This document shows, in pieces, positions 15,201 through 24,200 of a stretch of 64,000 nucleotides of DNA. The number at the start of each line of letters is the position of its first letter. The first letter of the stretch is position 1. Below the pieces are notes generated by a model. It did not search any database. It was given only the letters and a program-made list of their open reading frames with translations, and was not told the DNA's origin. The stretch covers positions 29,898,144 through 29,962,143 of the forward strand of contig OX485809.1 in assembly GCA_950295325.1 (NCBI GenBank), read 5' to 3'. The DNA is from Polytrichum commune. Taxonomy: Eukaryota; Streptophyta; Polytrichopsida; Polytrichales; Polytrichaceae. The position numbers and the translations under genes were made by a program.

Positions 15201-18200
15201 CATACAAATATCTAATTCATCATCCAAGTGAACATTCTTGTGTACATCAAATGTTCATATTGGTCACCTCCCCCTTCACAATTATGTTGACTATCAAGCC
15301 TAAAATGATGAACATATTTGCACATATAGTCCAAAGAGTTTTTGGTGTCCATTCTTACACTTAACTACACAACACTCAAATCTAGTTGTTTGATTAAGAA
15401 AAAAGTGACCATGAAAGGCCCACTTACCTTACTACCAGTAGGTGAAGTCTAGGGAAGTTGAAATATTGCTTAGGAGGCCATAAGAGATGGTACAATATAG
15501 ATTTACAATACAATATGTAGAGTATTGTAAAGGGCACTCTATTCCAACACAAAATATTTATTTTCCCCTCAAGGTTGCCACGTGTCATGCTCACATTTGC
15601 CACGACCACTTGTATCCCACGTGAGAACTACATTCCGGCACATGCAAAGTTGAAACAGGATGCCCTCTATGGTAGTGAGAAGAGGGAGGGAGAGTTAAAT
15701 GTTAGCTAACCCTTGACTTTGTCTTGCTTTTCCAATTTAAGAACCTTGGTTGGGCGGTTTCTTAGCTCCTACTATTGTTTTGTTTAATTGCATCGGGCAA
15801 AAAGTGCGTTGTATAACATCGTATAATACTGTATAATACCATTTTGTATTATACACATCATGCAATCAAATGTAACCTTCGACTCATGACATGCCCAACA
15901 CTTACAATACGAAGATTTGTTGTCCTCCAACTTGAATACAACCCCAAAGTGATTCCATGATTCACATTTGTTCTTTCCCATCGTTGATACACACAGGGTG
16001 ACCTCACTGCTCACTACAGACATAATGATAAAGAAATTGTAGAATGTGTATTAAAGATATACCAATCATACAAATATAGATGGATTTGAGGGTGGTACGA
16101 TACCATGGTACAACACCGCAATCATTATACACACCAATAGTTCCTACCTAGTTTACAAATTTGTCTGCTTTCAACAGCGTCCAAGAAATAATGCCCCCTC
16201 CCCACCTGACTTTACCAAATAACCAAAGTCTTTCCTAAAACCTAGGTAAACCTCCCTCGCTTATAGCGGAGGCGTCCGGCTATCCCAATGCACCTACAAG
16301 AACTTGCTCCGTAGATTTTTGAGTTGGATTTAGTTAAGTAGCTTTCACACATGTTCATGGTTTTATCTACCAAGCAATGAATGCAGGATAGTTTTTGTCT
16401 CATCCCCAAATCCCTTACTACTCATCCATCTTACCATCAGTTTTTGTTAATGAAGCTCCTCGTGCCCTCATAGCTAAGACAAGAAAGCAACCAATCACAA
16501 GGGTGGGAAGCAACACTTTTAAAGATCCTACATTCTTGCCTCATGTCTAGGTACCGATGGGAGGGTCGGTGCTTGAGGCTTAAAACCTGCACTTCTAAGC
16601 CATGCCACATCATTCACCAGCTAGGCTCGGCACTAGACAATGTCGATGGTGTGAAGGCCGGGTTGTTATAACCAACTTTTAGTCTTATTAGCTAAAGTCA
16701 GGTGGGGGAGGGGGCATAAGGCTCGAGTTTCTATGGAAACAAAAATGACTTGAACGTTACTGTAAACCTCGCAACTACTTTTGCCCCCCACATATTCACA
16801 AGAGAAATGACAAGTGCAAATGCATGGACAGGAGATGGAGAGGGCGGAATTCAACTGTCCGAATCCGAAGGACAACCACCATCAATGAGCTCCTTAGAAA
16901 GTGAACCACCGGCAAGCTCAACAGAGACTGGGGCAGCAGCAGCAGCAGCAGCAGTCCGGCCAACACCTTCAATGCAAATACGATTGCAGTCGAAATCTCT
17001 GTCAAAGTGGGTGTCGAGCTCCCTCATTAATGTGCGCAGCTTTAAAACATTCATCACTCCTGGAGGAGGCTGCGTTTCCACAGTGGTTCCAGCTTCAGCA
17101 GGCACTGTGCTGGTAAGCTTATGCCCCCTCCCCCACCTGACTTTAGCTAATAAGACTAAAAGTTGGTTATAACAACCCGGCCTTCACACCATCGACATTG
17201 TCTAGTGCCGAGCCTAGCTGGCAAATGATGTGGCATGGCTTAGAAGTGGAGGTTTTAAGCCTCAAGCACTGACCCTCCCATCGGTACCTAGACATGAGGC
17301 AAGAATGTAGGACCTTTAAAAGTGTCGCCTCCCGCCCTTGTGATTGGTTGCTTTTTTGTCTGAGCTATGAGGACACGAGGAGCTTCATTAACAAAAACCA
17401 ATGGTAAGATAGGTGAGTAGCAAGGCATTTGGGGATGGGACAAAAACTATCCAACGTTCATTGTTTGGTAGATAAAACAATGAACATGTGTGAAAGCTAC
17501 TTAACTAAAACCTACTTGAAAATCTCCGGAGCAAGTTCTTGTAGGTGCATTGGGATAGCCGGATGCCTCCACTATAACCAAGGGAGCTTTACCCGGTTTT
17601 AGGAAATACTTTTAGTCTTTAGCTAAAGTCAGGTGAGAAGGGGGCATTAGACTCCTTCATTTCCCTGTCTCCATCGATCCACTGGTGAAATTGGTTTGTA
17701 ATTCACTGTAAATCCACCCTAACAACCTTGAGGTCCAAACCCACGTAATTAAGGTACTTGAGGCCTTAAAGTGTATATGTAGCACCTTCCCTTTGGTGAC
17801 ATCTATATTTAACACACCACTGCAATCAACAAGTGAGTGCAAGAGTGCCATCATGTGAGTCATAATTAAAAAGCGATTAATCGTATGTGGCAGTTTGTAT
17901 AACATAACACCACTTCGGCCATTCATAGTAGGTTAGTGGTGTAATTAAGAAGGGTGCGAGGATGCTTTTAGAAGAGCGCCAATTTTGGTCAATCATAATG
18001 GTTGATTGGGAATCTATCCGCTCAACGAGGCGGTGTAAGAAGTGATCCACAAAAGGCGGACAACACCTTCATTTAATAGAAGATCTTTGGATGCAATAAG
18101 GTTGGTTGATTGTGTGGTGATTTTCACTTGGCAATTCCACATCAATATAACCCCCCAAAAAAAAAATTGAGAGTAAAAGGCTCTCTCCTGAAGACGACTT

Positions 18201-21200
18201 TTGAGAATTTCTATAGGTTGCATATGAATTTTCTATTTTTTGAACTTTTGGGAGACTTTGTGTAGATTTGCTAATCTATGGATTTCTTTTTGAAATTTCT
18301 CCAAGTTAATTGACCTTCCTTAAATATGATTTTTTTCTTAACGTGTCGCTTTAAGGCCTTAGCACATTACCCCTGAACGGACCTTACTTTTAGACTCAAG
18401 ATTGGACCCAAACTTGAAGATTGGTTTCTCAAACTAGGAGGAGTATTTTCTTGAGTTGGGACCCCTAAGATTTGGATGGAAAATGGTGTCACACTAGCAT
18501 CACTTCAATTTTCATACTTTGGACTCGAACCCTAGTGTAAACTCCTTGGGTCCAATTTTTGGCTCTCGACCAATAGGATCACTCACATTTGAAGCTTTCC
18601 TTGGTCTTGGACCCTAGTGTGAAGTTCAAGTGGCACACTATTACATAAAAGAAGAGGGACCATTCCTGAAACCAAGCTACCCAAGCTTAGACACACATTG
18701 AGATCAAAATTCTTTTAGTTTCCATGTATACCACTCACCCACCAGATTCTAGTGGGAATGTAGATTCCACATGAATCTCCACTAGATTATGGTGGGCGAG
18801 CGGCCTGCATGGAAACTAATCCTTAGGGCCGCTTCACGCTATGGCCGAAGGTCGAGAGGCCGTTGATTTCCACCAATCAAATTGCAAGAAACCAAGAATT
18901 CGGTAGGGCCACTTCACACACAAGACTGAAGGCCCGTGACCATTGCAATCTAAGAGCTCTCATTGATCGAAAGGGCGGAGACTGTCCAAGTTCACTTCAC
19001 ACACGAAGGTAAAGGCCTAAAGGCCCAAAGAAGACTTCATGGATGAAAAGTCTACATGGAGTCCTACATGACGGACTATGGATAAGGTTCCATGGTCTCC
19101 CAGAATTCGCGTCCGGCCCACCTCTTGGAGGTGGGCTTGACGAAAATTTCGGGAGACCATCCACTTTTTTTTCCAATATTTTTCCCAACATGACAGATTC
19201 CATAACAAAATCCAGGACAGACAAACGCCACCAAGCAATTCTCTTCAATCAATAGAATTCAAGACACATTATATCAAACCAAATCCTCCCCTCTTGTTTC
19301 CCGCCAACAGAAGATGCCATTGTCCCGCAACATGGTCCATCCTCACTTCACACTATGCTTGAGGGCCCGTGACTACATAGAACGGGTTTCCCAGCACCCA
19401 TGGTACGGCCGTTGGATGAGAGTGAAGGGCCGTCACCATTACAAGGTCACGGCCGTTGGCTCATGTGCGAAGCGGCCCTTAGAAGCCTGGGAGGGTGGAT
19501 TGTTAGCGAACTTAATTACAGGTGCCAATTCTTGCGCTCCATCAAACAGGTGGCCGAGATGCTGCATGGACTGAGTGTGTTTGCCATCGACGTTGAATCC
19601 ACGGACGTCGTGCAACTGGCTTGGCAGGCCCATGTTCAACCGCTGCACGCGCTACTCCCCCTGTAAGTCCGCCCCTCCCTCCCTCCCTCCCTCTTCCAAA
19701 CTCGAATCCATGCCTCTTAAATGCCAAAGATCGACCGAATAACTTATTATTGTCCAAGCGGCCACGAGTCACGACCAGCTTGCTTCCCATCCATGGCATT
19801 TGTTGCCGCGTCACTGCGACATCATGGCTGCTTACTTACCTCGTGCCTAGATGTGTCATTGAAACCGGCCGATGATGGTCAACTATGTGCCCGGGGTGGA
19901 AACAACATCTGGGATTCTAATACATAATTAGTAGATTGTATGTCACTTTATAATGGTATCAATACGATTACACTCTAAACTTTGTAGTATCACACCCGTG
20001 GTAACCAAACGGAGTTTTGTAGTGTTAACATGGATGCGTGATACTAGTGAATTCGTGTAGCGTTTGACGTTTACACTAGCCACACCGGGGGTCCAGCCGG
20101 GGCCCAGCTAGCCCGGCTGGTGCGGGCTCCCCGGAATGTGGGTCGGCCATTCAGGTTGCAGCCCCGGGCACTAGGGACACCTGCCCAAAGGGCCCCGGTT
20201 GGATGGATCCAGAGTGCGAGCCCTACATCCAACCAGTCGGGGCCCTTTGGGACAGTGTCCCTAGTGCCCGGGGATGCAACCGGGATGGCCAGACCACATT
20301 TTTTTGGGGGGGGGGGGGGCGCACCGGCCGGGCTGGCTGGGCCCAGGCTGGACCCCCCAATGTGGCCACCCTAATTATGGAATACCACAAAGGAGATGTG
20401 AGGACGATTTGAATTCGTTCTCCCGTCACCTACCCTGGTGTGGTCCACTCCACTTGGCCTTCGTGGGCGATGTGGGCGACGCATGCACCAACGTTCAACA
20501 AGTGGCATAAGAGGAAGAAGAGGACGAATAAGAATAAGAAGGTGACACTCTGCATGTTGACACATGGCGCAATGCGAGGGTGTGGGTTGACTTCTTGGGT
20601 GGTTTGCATTGATGACAAAATTCGTGATATAAGGGAGAGAAATGTGACAATAAGGAGTGAGATTTGAGCTATGAACATCCGTTCCCTACGGTGTCGGGAT
20701 ATTAGAGAGCGTGTGACATTATGGGGGTTGATATTACGGAGTTTAGGGTGTATTGACTTATCAATTTCAATATGTTGTCAAAGAGAAAGTCAAGATGAAA
20801 TCATTGGTATCAAAATGTATGGGAATAGACAAGTTATAGTATAAATATAATGGTGTGAAGTTGTATAATTAGGTCATGTTATGTTATAGGGGGTCTTAGT
20901 CCAGACCTTGAGACTTTTTTCATCTTAATAATAATAATAAGTATTATAATAAAACATACAAGATTACAGTATTTTCAAATCAACCCATATTTTGAAGTCT
21001 TCTATAATAACTCTATAATGCATTATTATATAGCCATTATCAACTCTTAAGCGATCTTATTATCCGAGGACCCTTGTAATTGATCCCAGTTGTTGCCACC
21101 CCGGGATTATCAACCGCTTTTGCTCTTTACAAAGTAGTTGAGAATGAGACACACTTTATGTTTGGAGTGTCCCCTCTACAAATCCATTAGAGACAGGTTC

Positions 21201-24200
21201 CCTTCATTATTTGAGAATGTAGTACTAAAGAGTCTCAAGTCTTCCTTCCAATTATATGTTAGCCTCTCTCTCACAGAGGCTACTACATTCCGCCACTCTA
21301 GAGAGTTAGCACGTTTGACATCATGTTGATATACTCTTAATCTTATAAACCTTTTGAAATCTGAATCTTAAAATCAATCTCATTTCATGTCATGTAATGT
21401 CATTTATAGGGTTTTCACTTTCAATTTTTAAGAAGGGTCCAATTCTAGACATGCTTTTTGACAGGAAGTTGAGAATCCGAGGCATCTTAAACTCGTGATG
21501 ACCAGTTTCATAAAACTATAGCTCTAATACCCAGAACACCGGTGGTCGATTACATGGATTTTTATTTACACCCCAAGACATAGGCTAAGTTTTTTAACAT
21601 ATCTGACAACAACATGAAATCTCTACCTTATTTTCTGTTAATGATGCACTTGGATGACAACCGATATTTAGTGTCATGTGGCATTCAATGTCACTCTGGT
21701 AACGTTTTGGACGACACTTCTCATGAATAAGTTTTACAAAATACTCTCATCGATAATGGATGAGTTCATCCATTGGCCCAAACCCTACCTTTTCTTGTCA
21801 GCAACCTGTGATGAAACACCGTCATGGATGATTGAAATGTGGATGAAATATCACTTGACAGTAAGTGACAGTAATTGCAACACTGTAAATCTATAATCTC
21901 CCCTAAATAGTTACGAGGAACGACAAACAATGTTGGGTTAAACACGATGTGTTGGTGACAATACTATACCACAGTTTACAGTCAGTCTTGAGCAAGACAA
22001 TTAGAATCGGTGACACTAAAGAACTATCGTATTTAGTGTGCTTTTCCATTGACCGTTTGCTTTCAGGTCAGATGATTTGTATTTGCTAGCGAAGCCAAAA
22101 GCATTAATATTGATGGCACGAGATTACACAGCCGAAGCTGCATTTCAGGTTCCATAAACTTCTCCTGCAAACGAGATTCACAATTGAGTTGATTGGAAAA
22201 TAAATTTACCGTTCTTTACTTCCATCGTTTTGAATCACTATCTGTGTGTTGCACTGTCTATTCTCCACTCAAAACTCCTCACAGATATTGCTTGAACTCG
22301 AATATGAGATTTCATGAGGGTATAATACCAAGGGTGGGTTGAACGGGCATTTCAATCACGTTGACCTATGGTCAGCGTTTCTTCTCTCTATGAGATTTCA
22401 TGTCGAATATGTTTGAATATGTTCAGTTCATCAAACACTTTCATCGTGCCATCTTACTTTTTCCCATTCCATTCAACCATATACGCATGTTACTTTCACT
22501 TGCCTCAAGTTCGTTCAATTACCATGTGAGTGAGGCCACACCATTTATGTTATTTAGTGTCATGTGCACTATTTGTGAAGGGCCTACACTAGATGACTAG
22601 AGGTCTCAAAGTGGTACGCATGCTACTTGCTAATGGGTGTAAGCACGGTAAAGTGGACAACTCTTGATCCATGTCTAGTGTTATGTGCAAGCAATCCAGT
22701 TTTATATACTAACTTTAAATTTTGTGAAGAAAAAAATCATAGACATCTAAAAAATCACAATCTTTCACAAACATACTAATCTACAAAGCCAAGCAATTTA
22801 TGATTGAAAAAAATTCCAAGAAAAGTCTACATAGTTTAGAAGATGGTGCAAGTGGTGTGCAAGTAGGTGGTATTAAACAAATGACCGTCTAGAATATGTT
22901 TTAAATATGATAAATTACATTAATGTAATGGTTTTCTACAAAATTTTGTGATGATGCCCTCAAGTACATAATGAATTCAAGGATTATGAAGAAGAAAAAA
23001 TCCAACTTCGAAATAATCGTGAAATCTACATTCAAAACTAGACTCAACCATTTGCTTTTGAGCATCACTTTCAATGATAAGTATTGAAGATCTCAACTTG
23101 ATATTCTACAGTTGAGTATTTAACACGATAATAGAGGTCATCATGAAAAAAGTCCAATTTAAACAACACTTTGCTACTACTTTTAGGCCTTTGACCAAAG
23201 AAATTATGGTTTTAGTATTCCGGAGCACTAGTTTGGTCCACTTTACCATGCTTGCACCCTAATATGATTACATTTGCCTACATAAGTAACTTCTTTAAGC
23301 GAGAAAAAACATCTACATTATGACATTTAGAGCAACACATTGGGATACGTCACATGATAGTCTTGCGTTTTAGCACGCAAGGGGAAGATATTTTGGAGCG
23401 TACTAATGACAACTGTCATGTGTTTATATTTTAGTATGCACGAGGAGGATAATCTTGAGCATACTCATGACAAGTGTCATTTATGTACAGTTTAGTCAAC
23501 TTGTAGACCATTGTGTAACATAGGCGTGTGTCTCGTAACATTGTTAATCATGCTCGTGCCAAGACATCAGTAAGCGCACTTGAATGCCAAGTGTCACGAG
23601 GTGACAATTACAGTGAAGTTATTAATCACCAAAGTAACCAAGCACACGCCTCAAAACTGGATAGGTGACACTATCACGCATGTGACACTAAATACCATAA
23701 ATGCTGCAGTTCAACCATAACAACGGAGTGATGAAATTGCTTATTCATTTGGATGAAAGCACTTCATATGAATAGTTTCAAGCCTTTCATCACGAGTCCA
23801 CATTTGAAAGTAAACTAGGCAATGTCCGATGAGAAATCAAAATAGGGATAACATGGCATCGCTTTTAATTCCTCAAAGGTTTACTTTCCAAGATTCCATC
23901 GTCATGGCACCAAGGTTTCGCCAATTTTCAAACGTTCATTTATTACTTATTGACGACCAAGAAGAATCAGTACTGTTCTCCCTCTTTAGTATGACACGTT
24001 TGGGAAACACCCAAAAAATAAAAAATTTGAAATTAAAAAATTGTGTTATCGAGGTGTCGTCTTCTCAATAATATGACAAATGGCATAAAGTTGTCGTATT
24101 TTTTAGGAAATATGAAACTTACGTAATATGAGCTTTAAAATATACACAACGAGGTTAAGCAATATAGATGGTATGAAATAATGACTTCTAACTTCAAGAA

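Noticed and set aside
16851-17105. Minus-strand 84-codon frame (with [19 protein letters not shown]) as the true gene
   Set aside because: It looks protein-like, but the + strand frame fits the splice phases of the surrounding gene on both sides. It is kept as an alternative reading only.
16192-17646. One large composite element with 520-bp terminal repeats carrying a captured gene fragment
   Set aside because: Each half has its own complete ends and its own 3-bp duplication, which indicates two separate insertions.
20203-20510. Several overlapping Pro/Gly-rich frames
   Set aside because: They are products of the GC-rich inserted element and its inverted ends.
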